The position numbers and the translations under genes are program-made. A stretch of DNA of 64,000 nt from Litomosoides sigmodontis (lineage: Eukaryota > Nematoda > Chromadorea > Rhabditida > Onchocercidae), in the NCBI GenBank assembly GCA_963070105.1, contig OY718805.1, positions 6,568,001 through 6,632,000 of the forward strand, read 5' to 3'. The notes beneath the pieces are model-generated. The model made no database searches, was not told the DNA's origin, and saw nothing but the letters and a program-made list of their open reading frames with translations. This document shows positions 53,770 to 64,000 of this stretch, in pieces (position 1 is the stretch's first letter; every line of letters starts with the position of its first letter).

Positions 53770-56700
53770 ATCCATCAAGGTTATTATTTTTGTTTTTGTT
53801 GTCGCTTGGTTTAATTCATTTTAAATTGTAGTAGCAACAGGTTTAATTATTCTGTTTAAGTTTCTGCTTTTAATCAATGCCTAATCAGACGATAAAAATT
53901 AAAGGCGAAACGTTGACTGATTGAATCTACGGAGTAATGATGAATTTAATAAGCAGTGAGTTGGTAGAATGCACAAATTCCGACAAGTGGTGGATCACGG
54001 CAAGTTGATTCATGATGAATCAGATGAGAAATTTAACCAAAATCACTGGCTCTTCGCAATCACCAAATTCTTTCTAAAATCCTGCTCATACTGTTTCATT
54101 AGTCTAACCGAATCATCATCAGAATGTTAAATGAATGCACGTTGTTGCAGCTTCCAGGGGCTTTCAATACAGTGAGCACGTGAGACCTAGTTTCAAGACT
54201 GACACGTTGTGAGAATGGCAATGAGCCTTTTTTTATATTTTTGAAAAGCAGGTGCCGCTGCCAGTTTGTAAGGAAACTGTGAAATAGAATGAATGAGTGA
54301 ATGCTTCAGAGACAATCTGTCACGGTAGGATACGTGCAATTGGCGTCGTCATTTTACCACTTCTATAAGGTCAGTGATGTGAAAAGCAAATATCCAAGGT
54401 CATTGCTGATAGTCACTACTGCCTCTGCTAATTTCCACAATTTAATGCTTTGGCATAGTCTAACCTCATGATCTGAACACTTTTAGACGCGTAAATTTGA
54501 TTCGTACTACTCGCCTCCTTTGCTTTGCTTTGAATTCCTTTGAATCCTTAGGCGCACTATCTTGAACTGTTGAACAGGCGAGGAGACAGAGAGAGACCGT
54601 AAGCGGAAGGATGAAAAGGAAAGAAATCGGAAGACATGACTTCCCTTCTCTTTGTGCCAATGATATATTATTGTTTTCTGTTTTAAAATAATTTCTTTGT
54701 TGCTGTTGAAAGATCAAATGAAGTATTTTTCATTTCCCACTCATATTGTTTATTAAATCTGACACCTATTTATCACCACTTTAATTTATCTACGTCTCCT
54801 CTACCTTGCTCGTTTCACCTCACCCACATTTCATTTATCGCCTCGTTACATGTCCAGTTGTTGACAAATGTCTTTATCTTGCTGTCGATGGGTCTTGAAA
54901 GGTTACTGAAATACCGGTTGGTGATTTTCTGGTTAGCTTATAACGGACGGCAGGCATAATTTCGTCGAGGAGAGGAATTTCATCAAAGAAAAGAAAGGTG
55001 TTATTATTTGTGCTGCGGTGCGGCTGGTGCCACTATCATCAGAATGATATCGATATATCTTTCGTTACCTTATCACAACTAATCTTTCTTGCGTCCTTCC
55101 TTTCACAGTATGCTTCATTTAAACGCTTTCAATTTATTCCTCGCTTCCACTTCATCAAATATGCAAATGGTTTGCCTTTCCTAGGAGATTTGCTGTGAAA
55201 GCTTTTGCAATTTGAAGGTTTTCAACGCAAATGTTAGGCTAAAAATCTAGCTGAATAGCCTTATTCAGCAAGTGTTGACTTTTTTATAAGGCTTTATGGC
55301 AGTAAACGAATTGAAAAGTGGAGAAGTCGAAATGCGGCGTACTAAAAGGATTACAAATTCATTTCCCATCCAACCAAATGGTATACAATTTTCTCATAGC
55401 AGTGCAACTAGTAAAAGACACCCTTCCCCCTAATATTTCATCCCCAGGTTTTGATTCTTGACTTCATCTAATTTCTAATTAATAAATCCAATCATTTTTC
55501 AAAGTGTGAAAATGCAGTAGTACGAAAATGCTTAAGAAACGCCAAATATACGAAGCGTGCCAAATTCCTGTAATAACTTACGTGTGTACCTACGTCTCAG
55601 TCTCTTAGTAGAGAAATGATGTGATGTTAGTTACGAAAATGTGGTAAAAGCTGGGAAGTTTTGTTATTATATTGGAATCCAAGACGCTTTTTGGAACTTT
55701 GAAAATTTAATGTGTCTTAATTTATGGCAGAAAGTTTTTCTTCCTACTCCTTACTGAATTTCGGTCTTGTATATAAATGTCTTGAAAATGATAGCGTGCT
55801 GAATTGATGGATAAATACCTAAATATGATTTACTTTTGTTTGTTTCCCCACTATCTGCTGCATTAAAGCAGTTAGTTTCTTCTTTCTTTCTTTTTGTCTC
55901 ATGCAATTTCATAATATTTCAAGCCTTTTCAATTTAAATTTCTTAAAAAGAGGTTACTGCATTTAGTGACTGCATTTAAGTGATAATTTGATTGATTGAA
56001 AAATGTCACTCTAAAAACTAGTTGAGATTTCCCGAAGTGTGGTGCTATCTCTCAGAAGGAAAGATTTTAATACAACTTTGCCTAACTTTTTCCCTCAGTG
56101 AGCGAAAGCAAATATTACTCGTTGAGAAGAAGTGAAATATCTGTTCAAGATTTAGCTAAATTATGCGCTTTTTATTGTAAAATAGAAATGAGTGCACTGA
56201 TAAATGATTTATTTTGAGAAAATTTAATCGATTTCTTCCAATTAAACTTTTTTTCTTACCGCACAGAAGTGGAGAAGGTACGTAGTGAAGGAATTCATGA
56301 GAACTTCCTTCTAATCACAATAATTTTAGTTTTAATGACCTCATTTCTGGTTCGATGATGTGAGAGTTCTAAAATTTTGGTGGATAATGAGTGGTAAGGC
56401 ATATGGAGCATTATTAAATGTACCATAATATATTTCATGGTCACTTACGTCCATCCAATTGCGCATTTCCTGAACAATCAGTTGTAGGGAAGATTTTGAG
56501 GAGACGATTAGAGAGTGTGGAATTCGCAGTGCTAGGAGTGCGCAATTCATAGCGACCTTCACAACCATTGCATCTCTCGTCGACAAATGGATTACTCCGT
56601 TTTCCGTAGCATTTTTGTAAGTTAGGCATTGCGCTGTTAGCATTTTGTTCTCGAACGGTCATCCCGTGAATCTCAGAAGTACCTAATTCAGTTGGCTGAC

Positions 56701-57717
56701 GGAATTTGACAGCGTTCAATTAAACGTCATCTCTGTTGCTCTGTTGAAACAGTAATGCTAGAAAAACTTTCCTCACTTATCGATACGCTTTACCTGAGGA
56801 CAATTTATCATTGCTACTAATGCATGTGTTTCTCGTACTTCTGAATTAGCCATTCACTTTTACTTCACAATGTTTGCAAGCAATGACTCTCTTGGGAGAG
56901 TCTTTCAGTAAATATAAGATGAACCACTACGATACTATCTATTTCTGTTTATTTGCTCTGCTTTTCTCATTATGTTTTATTTGATCCTTCGCCAATCTCT
57001 CAATTAATTCTTTTTTTTTTTCACCGACAGATCACTGTTGTAACAGGCACTTCTGTCAAGATCGTATCTTATTGCGGTTGCAAGCAGTTCTTTCAGTCTT
57101 ACCGACTTCAATCAAAGTTAAGGTAGTTGAATTATGGAATAGACATTTGTGTGGTAATTTTGATGGCAGTTAAGACACTAATGAAATCCGAGTAGCTTTA
57201 ATGTGACCTAGAAAAAATCATGTTTTTCATATCCCATTGATAAGTGTTCTGAACAAGAATTATTCATCTTTGGTGAATTGCAGTTTGACACGCATTCTAA
57301 AGTTCATCACGGGTGTTTAAAAAGGGCGTCAGAGCACAGGTAAACAAAATTTTCATTTCCACAGCGCAGTAAATCAAGAGTTGTAGCTTATTTGCACTGA
57401 ATCTTGAGATTCTGTGCTTATTTAATGAACTTTGCTTAGTAAGTAATCCAACCCCAACCACCAATGTAAGCGTCACTGGGATTTGAAATTCAGTACCAAA
57501 TGCTAACACGAATTGGTTATTAATGTTTTCGAAGGATTTTGTCAGTTCAAAAATGAATAATCTGACATTAAAAGCGATTAGCAATACCTAAAGAATCAAA
57601 ATAAACTCTAAAATTCAAGAGTAGTTGATCAGTGGAAGTTCATAGAAGACTTCAAATATTATTGAAGAATAATTATTCATTTGTTACTGTTTACGAAGGT
57701 GTAGAATATCAAGATGA
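53770..57717. other. Intergenic, no supported gene
   Basis: About 4 kb before the GPCR gene. On the minus strand, 56,719-56,457 holds an exon-like open frame with Cys residues (CYGKRSNPFVDERCNGCEGR) that ends in the strong donor-like GTAAGTG; it is listed separately. Otherwise only scattered short frames are seen. Confidence 0.5.
56457..56719 (-). other. Orphan exon-like open frame with Cys pair
   Basis: The minus-strand frame reads LQKCYGKRSNPFVDERCNGC, then EGRYELRTPSTANSTLSNRL, and reaches GATGGAC/GTAAGTG, a good donor context. The family was not recognised. The overlapping second frame is also open, which weakens the case. No partner exon was found below 56.4 kb. Confidence 0.25.
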
Positions 57718-57729
57718 TTCAGGTACAAC

Positions 57730-59529
57730 ATGTGGCAATCATACGTTTTGTGGTCACTTTATCTGCTAACGATGAAAATAGGTATCATTGGCAATCTCTG
57801 GGTCATCTGTTCCGTTGTACGGAATCCACGACCTCAAACATATGGCTGGTTGCAACGACCAAGCGACTATCTAAGAAGCTATATTTTTGTTCTAGCACTT
57901 GCCGATTTCTTTGTTGTTTGCGAACTTGCTTTGCGCCTTCTATTCATTTGGAATGAAACCATAACTTTCGGTGAGTTAAAAACTAAAATAAATTAAAATA
58001 ACAATATATGTGGTTTGAGTGATAGGATGAATGCAGATTCTACCTAATTCCTCACTCTGCTTGCTTACCAATAGCAACTGATTGATGCGGTACACTGAAC
58101 CCGAGAAATCCTCTCTTGCGATGATAAGGCATACTCGCTTCGTTCTTAAATTTATTTACTTATATTTTTGCGATAAATTTATTGCTTTTGTAAAATTTCC
58201 GTACGCTTTTCCGACCAATTCATTATCAGCTATGAAATTGAAGAAATTTGGAATTGTCGAGGATTGTACCTAGCCGAGCAGTTATCAAAAATGGTATCAA
58301 TGTTCTGCCTTGCGGCAATCAGTATCGGCAGATACATTGCAATATGTAATCCTTTCCTAAAAAGGAGCCAGGTAGCCAGCAACATTTCAGTGGCATATCG
58401 AAATAAATTCATTTCTTATTCCATCGGTAAAGTATACTGAAAAAGCGAAAAAGCGCAAATCTAATCGATTTGGCTACGCGTATTTTGAATTAAAATTAAG
58501 TAATAAATGATCGTTTTTTGGAAGATCTAACATGACATTCAGGAGCACAAAAAAGTTTTTGAAATGTGATGAAACAATTAGCTGGAATATTTTTGGGTTC
58601 AGACGCTTAATTTGATTTTCAATCATTTTTCGACTTATTTTTTGTCAGAATTTCAGATTCGCAAGCATTTCTATCAGGGCTTCTCAGTAGTAACTTTGTT
58701 GTTATTTTTCCTTTCTTTTATTCCGATATTGCTCACTGTGAGAACGATTAGTGTTACTGCTGATAAGCGGGATTGTCTCATTGCTAGTGATAGCGCATGG
58801 AATCGATTAACTGGATTACTGGTTGGAATGTCTTTTATTTTGTTGTTATTGCTTGTGAGTATCAGTTATGCGGAAATTGTACGACATGTGCACCGGAGAT
58901 TTTCAAAACGGAAAAAGCAACGTAAAAACACTTTCAAATTGAGTTAATTTACTTGTAAATTAGAAGTTTATTGTTGCCGATGTTGCAGTGAGCTTTTCAG
59001 TTTTCAATTTTTAGAAACCTACCCATTTTTTTTTTTGTTATGAACTACTGCACAATTGATAAATACAGTCCATACGTTCCATATTTCTTGAAAGGTCAAT
59101 GTTGGGCTATTTTTTAGAAACAGAAAACTGCAGCAACAGGCATCGTCGACTGTCAGAGCCACGATACGTACGTGAAATGACTTCCTTCATTCTGCGTGTG
59201 GCTGTATTTCACATCATCTGTTGGCTCCCGTTTTGCTTTATTGCTATGATTTCTACTGAAGTGATTTCTTTAACTGATAAATTACTAATCTCTTCTTTAG
59301 CTGAGGAATTGTTCCAAAAAAAAATGATTTTATGCTCCAGACATGTTCATTGGTATTGATATCAGTACGAGCAATAAATCAGGTGGGTGATAAACATGAC
59401 TGGATGTTATGGATTCCAATATTAGCAAACTGGTTGACATACTTGAACTCCGCATTGAATTGGATTTTCTACGCTATGCTGAATCGAGATCTCAGGGAAT
59501 TAATTAGGTTCGCAGTTCTGAAATCGTAA
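57730..59529 (+). CDS. Atypical rhodopsin-class (class A) GPCR
   Basis: Seven membrane segments can be followed. TM1 GIIGNLWVICSVV and TM2 FVLALADFFVVCELALRLLF lie in exon 57,730-57,971. TM3 MVSMFCLAAISIGRYIAIC lies in 58,275-58,430, joining in phase (G/CC). TM4 FYQGFSVVTLLLFFLSFIPI, a second loop with RDC, and TM5 LLVGMSFILLLLLVSISYAE lie in about 58,648-58,945. TM6 VAVFHIICWLPFCFIAMI is in about 59,133-59,260. TM7 WIPILANWLTYLNSALNWIFY is in about 59,348-59,510, in phase if TCTACTGAA/GTGATT joins ATGCTCCAG/ACATG. CWLP in TM6 and NLW in TM1 are class A hallmarks. Three hallmarks are altered: DRY is GRY, NPxxY is NWIFY, and the TM3 disulfide Cys position is not Cys. The ligand is unknown; a peptide receptor is likely. 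C-terminal exons may follow to about 60,150. Confidence 0.78.
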
Positions 59530-59976
59530 ACAGTGTTGCGACTCGTCGTTCTTTAGTAATGGTTTTTGCAGTAAGCTGGATGAGGAAGAAATATTCTGTG
59601 AGTAAATGATTGTTTCTTCTATTTGAGAGGAAAATTGGAGCATTTAGGACTACCTGACAACAAGGGCTTAAGAGTACTTGATCTAAGGATATAAGCATAG
59701 ATATCACCATAATATTCAAATAAACGTTGTCTATCTTACGGTATTTTATGAATCTTTCGAAAGATGAAGTTTAAAAAAACACAACGTTATGTGACTAGAA
59801 CGTTCTATCTTTATTGTATTACTTTAGCGCATCAACTTCCGAACAACTGCTGCTTGAGCAATCGTTGTAGTGATACGTGAGGCGTTAAATTAATTCTTAA
59901 TTAGCCTCTTTTAAAGTGATATTTTAGACCTTATAATGCTAAAAATTTTTAAATTTTTACTTCAGGAGTAATACAA

Positions 59977-60150
59977 AACGGAGGAAGCGTAGCACAATGA
60001 TGTGCTACCACCATTCATCATCGAGAAGCTCTCGGCAGCGTCTGTATCGAAGTTTGAGCATTCATGTTCTCGCAGAAAGTCTGTAATCAGGCAAACTGAA
60101 ACTGATGCAAACAAGAAGTACTCCTCCTTGAAACCGGAAGTTTTAGTGGT
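59977..60150 (+). other. Candidate C-terminal tail exon of the GPCR
   Basis: After TTTACTTCAG, the frame beginning SNTKRRKRSTMMCYHH is open for about 39 codons to TAA. A second frame (SRRKSVIRQTETDANKKYSS) runs to a GTATGT donor-like site at 60,150. Either could encode a basic intracellular tail. The true junction after TM7 was not established. Confidence 0.3.
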
Positions 60151-61372
60151 ATGTCTATTTTTTTACCTGCTGAAATTCTAAAAAACCGATTAATCGAGAA
60201 TTTGGATCATTCTACAGCTACTATCTCTCAATGAGATTCCAGGCTGTCCAATTTAATTTCCTTCTTTCTGTTTTTTCAGATTCCTAACAGACTTTAATCA
60301 TCAGAAACCGGTTGTTTTGAAATCAAAGGCTTCACCTAACTATGTGCAGAATATTGGACACAGCTGCAGTGCTCTTGTAATAGCAACTATGATAGTGAGT
60401 TGTGACTATTCAATGCTGCATTTTCGAAAATTTTATTTATCGTTCCGAAAAAACTGGGAAGCATCTGTGAATTCAGACAGGAAGAGTTTCATTGAGGGAA
60501 AATGGAATGTCAACAAATGTTACGGGTAATTTTGATATAATTTGGCAGGCTTTGCTAACAGTTATGATAGCCGTAGGTAGCTGAAGAGGTGGATGGAAAA
60601 GCTTTGGATTCATTTCTATCAACATAATCTGTTTTTCACAATTACAAACAAATAATGGAACATCACAGCGTTTATGAAATGTGCCTAGAAATACGACTTA
60701 TTTGTGGTGTGCGGGAGATGAAGATTCTAATTTCTGAATGTTCTTGCTGTTCCAGCATACCACTCTGTGTTTTATATAATTTCCTGTTAATGGAATGCTA
60801 TCGAATATAATCCAATAGTTTGAAATTCTAGAAGGACATACATATTAGTTCTAATGTGCTGCACCGAATGTGCAATATATCTTCATCCGTGAGGAGTTTC
60901 CGTGTTGTGCTTTTTCAGAGTTTCCATAATTTGTAATAAATAATTTATTAGTCTTAAAATTTAAAACAATGCAGCATTCGTGGGAGGATCAAATCCCTTC
61001 TTCCATATAAATTCTATATGCCAAAGATTTCCATCAGTCCACTCACTGAATGAATATGTAAAATTCACGCAAAACTCTTGCTACTAATTTTTATTTTCTG
61101 GAAAATTTCAAACTTAATTCCGTGTAATTTCTTTGCTCGTACTGAATCACTTTCGTTCCGCTTCATGCACGTTATTTACAATCAAGTGGAAATGTTCTTT
61201 CCACTTTTCTCTTATTCTTTTTCCGTGCTCTTCTGATTATAAATTGATTTGACGGAATCTTAAACAGAAAGATGCTTGAAATCGGTTGTTAGATTCACTC
61301 CTAACTCTTGCCTGTCTCTATGACAAGTTCTGCAAGTGCGAAGCATTAACAAATCTACAAGCGAAAATTGAG
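60151..61372. other. Intergenic, convergent region
   Basis: Between the GPCR (+) and the glucuronyltransferase (-) 3' ends. No supported coding exon; the open frame at 60,317-60,529 (+) has no recognised features. Confidence 0.5.
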
Positions 61373-63274
61373 CTACAGAGCTTGAAGGATTACTTCAACG
61401 TTGTAACCGTAAGTATTTGTGCTTCTGATGTTAACAATAGTTTTGGTATGCCAAACAAGTATGTCACGTGGCGATGAATCCATGCCAAAAGGTGTCAAGT
61501 CGTCCCAACTTATATTCAAATGATTCATTAAACACGGTTCTGGTGAATGATGGCGGCACTTCCTCCTCCATCCTGCTCTACAAAAGAACCACGAGAGAGT
61601 TTCTAAAGTGACCCACCCGTACCGTAAGCTGAAGTTGCTTCAGCCGAAATCGCTTCACTTGTGTAGCCTTTAATGAAATTTTAGACTCACGGGGAAAATA
61701 GGCGGAAGTTTAAATACTTTGTATGTTAAGGATAGCCATTCAAAGACTTACGTCGGATGTTGCAGGAGCACCTCAAGATTTACAGCAAATCCAGCCATGT
61801 CAAAGCCCCATTTACGTTTTGGTGCATAAACTGTTTGCCAACCTACTACTTTTTTATCAACAACTTTCGGAGCTTCTACTGCATTATGCGCCACTAAACC
61901 TGAAAACGAAAACAACCCACATTTGGAGGGAATTCATGTATGGTGTGAATTGCATGATCAATAATCACTTGATGAAATGGAAAGGAAAGGAACAGCGAAT
62001 AAAGCAGTTAACGCTGCGCTTCTTTCAGGTGGTGTCACACGAATTCATTAAGTCGCAAGAAATCACAAATAAGCGGTGGATCCGTTTTAGTCGATTTTGC
62101 TAAACAATCAGTTCACATCTACAACTTTTCTATTTTCAATTTATCTGAAACACTACTTTCTAGACTACGTCTAAAAAGTCTAGAAAAAAGTAACAATGAT
62201 TGACTGATCGCAAGTAGACGAAAGATTTTTTGCTGTGTATTGTATTGATAAGAAGAATTATATTTATAAATTCTACATAAAAAGTATATTTATATACATA
62301 AAATTATCTACCTAATCTTCAACACTAAGAGTTCTACCAAGTCGAATTTCGAGTGTGCAAAAGTTATAATGCATACCAACAGCCCATACACCAACTTTTT
62401 CAACATTTCGAATGTACCGATTGAAAAGGCGAACGTCATAAGTGTTGTCATCATCAGCAAAGTATACTACTGCATTCTTACCCATCGATGCAAATTTTCC
62501 TCGAACAAAGTTCAGTCCTGCATCACGTCCGGTCCAACCGCGTGCTGCAATTAAATTTGGTTCACTGGTATTTAGTAATAAAAAGTGGTTAAGTGAAAAG
62601 AACAAGTAGTAGCACTTAGGAAGGAGGGTTTGCTCATTTCAATATCAACTACACACCTGGTGTTCCAGGTCGGCGCTTCACGGCCAAATAATAGTACTTC
62701 AGACTACTGCGATCCAGTAGCTGCTTCACAGGTAATGATATGTGTGTGGCATCTTCTACAACAATCCAAATCAGCTGTCTGACGTGTATCAATGTTTGTG
62801 ATAACCTGCAACTGATTTGATATTCGAATAAAGGCCTGTAATTAATTTGACATTCAAATATCCCTTTTATTTGGCAAGTTTTGCATGCGTGGCATTAATA
62901 TGAGCATTCCTGCTCGTATTAATTGCATCTACTTTTCTGAAGTTCAATTTGGGAATAATTCAAGATGGGAAATTATTTCTTGGATTGACTTCAAAGTCAG
63001 CTGGTAGACGACCACTTCCATTTACCTGGTCATGTCAGCCAATCGAGCGAGTCGTAGGTATGTCGGTGTGATCACAATTATCGTTCGATTACCGCTATTT
63101 TCGTCTTTGAAATATCGTGTAAAATCATCGTTTGATGTTATCATTGGTCTATAAATTTCGTAGTTCCTTTCCTCTATCAGATAAACGATAATGCATGTTT
63201 GAACGACGATCACAATTATAGCGAATACTGCCTGGACGGTGGAAAAGGTTCCACCAATCGGTCGCTGCTTAAGT
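61373..63274 (-). CDS. Beta-1,3-glucuronyltransferase (GlcAT-I/SQV-8 family), 5' exon unresolved
   Basis: Five exons join in phase on the minus strand. 63,274-63,026: cytoplasmic stretch, signal-anchor VFAIIVIVVQTCIIVYLI, then IIVITPTYLRLARLADMTR. 62,815-62,657: LSQTLIHVRQLIWIVVEDA and YLAVKRRPGTP. 62,544-62,377: ARGWTGRDAGLNFVRGKF and YFADDDNTYDVRLF, whose Asp triplet binds Mn-UDP. 61,899-61,752: VVGWQTVYAPKRKWGFDMAG and FAVNLEVLLQHP. 61,577-61,373: SPEPCLMNHL, DDLTPFG and ILVWHTKT, stop at 61,373. These are the GT43 blocks in order; the Glu of SPEPC aligns by position with the GlcAT-I catalytic base. The family adds glucuronic acid to galactose, and GlcAT-I completes the glycosaminoglycan linker in the Golgi. 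No ATG lies in the first exon upstream of the anchor, so the start exon is further right. Linker enzyme versus another GT43 member is not decided. Confidence 0.88.
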
Positions 63275-64000
63275 CTGCAAGCAAAAAATTAAGTGTTCAA
63301 GCGGTTCGATTCAGACGTCACATGACTGATTTCTTTGGAGTCATACGAATGCATAATTCACTCTTCCGCATTAGCACGCAGATCGAAAGTATTGGCTAGC
63401 GTGTAACGAAGAAATATTTGAGGATCGGAAAGTGGGAATCGAATAGCTCTGTATTTCTTGCCTTTCAACATAAAACGACACTTCCAGCAAATGTACTTTC
63501 AATTTTCAGTAATTCAGTAAATGTACTGAAGTACTTTGGAAAGGTGCTAGTCGAAGAATAAAAATAAAAATAGTGGAAGAATTTCATTTTAAGGAACAGG
63601 TGTTGTATAAACTATGTGTCAGCACTTCCAGCTTAAAGTTAGCGCTTTAATGATCGTTCACGGGAAAAAAAGTTAAAGATTTTTGAAATTCTGAACGTGG
63701 AAATTTTAAACGATCCATTCTCTTTGCAAAGTTTGACATTTTAACATTTCATGATGTTTTATTGTTTCATTTTTGCGTTTAATGTAAAATTTTCTTACAA
63801 CCTTCGTAGAAATTTCATTCCTCTCAAACGCATTTCTTCTTCGCTCTGAAACAACAACACTATGGAAGTTCATTTCCGCTCAGTGTTGACGCATTACAGT
63901 TCTCACGATTTGTTGTTCGTCCTCATGAATCTCACTTCAATTGAATTGAAATTCAAAAAAACTACCTCATTATCTATATTACAACTTTTTAACAGAGCCC
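63275..64000. other. Upstream region of the glucuronyltransferase, right edge
   Basis: Should contain the first exon and promoter of the minus-strand GT43 gene. Candidate ATGs are visible on the minus strand near 63,340-63,395, but none joins in phase with the exon ending at 63,274. No other gene seen. Confidence 0.45.

Noticed and set aside
59300..59348. Frameshift at the A9 run in the GPCR
   Set aside because: A 90-base intron from GTGATT to ATGCTCCAG restores the frame in phase, so no indel is needed.
61723..62103. 126-codon plus-strand open frame, the longest ordinary one near the right end
   Set aside because: It overlaps the minus-strand GT43 exon at 61,752-61,899, which has strong family motifs and in-phase joins; the plus frame has none.

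Overview
The window reads as nuclear DNA of a nematode, most likely a clade III (spirurid or filarial-like) parasite. The evidence is AT-rich sequence, genes broken into many short exons by introns mostly of 100-400 bp, TTTCAG-type acceptors, start codons lying 2-25 nt behind strong acceptors that have no obvious upstream exon (the pattern expected of spliced-leader trans-splicing), and nematode gene families. These include an EGL-27/RERE-type protein with divergent C-terminal exons and a WAGO-like Argonaute that has lost its slicer residues. The species assignment is inference. All exon joins below were read by eye from reading frame, splice signals and family resemblance.

Layout. 1-5.8 kb: no supported gene; a 16-bp TTTA-based minisatellite and a perfect (TTA)n array of about 824 bp. 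5.8-11.5 kb (+): EGL-27/RERE-like chromatin corepressor (BAH end, ELM2-like, SANT, GATA finger, low-complexity tail). 11.5-14.9 kb: no supported gene. 15.0-29.4 kb (+): Nup205/NPP-3 nucleoporin. Its 4-kb intron (23,973-27,932) carries, on the opposite strand, a degenerate two-pore-domain potassium channel. 31.2-37.1 kb (+): WAGO-like Argonaute. 38.1-42.6 kb (-): KRI1 ribosome-biogenesis factor. 43.6-46.0 kb (-): TMEM59-like membrane protein. 49.8-51.9 kb (+): RING/coiled-coil protein resembling TRAIP, possibly with 3' exons to 53.8 kb. 57.7-59.5 kb (+): atypical rhodopsin-class GPCR. 61.4-63.3 kb (-): beta-1,3-glucuronyltransferase of the GlcAT/SQV-8 family, with its 5' exon unresolved.

The genes do not form one pathway. 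They cover chromatin repression, nuclear transport, small-RNA silencing, small-subunit rRNA processing, endolysosomal membrane traffic, ubiquitin signalling, signal reception and proteoglycan linker synthesis. The most unusual items are the K2P relic whose first pore has lost its GYG filter, the slicer-dead Argonaute, a decayed exon duplication inside egl-27, a copied gene-end fragment at 48.6 and 53.7 kb, a GPCR lacking three class hallmarks, and a perfect 17-bp hairpin downstream of the nucleoporin. I saw no tRNA, rRNA, CRISPR array or intact transposon.
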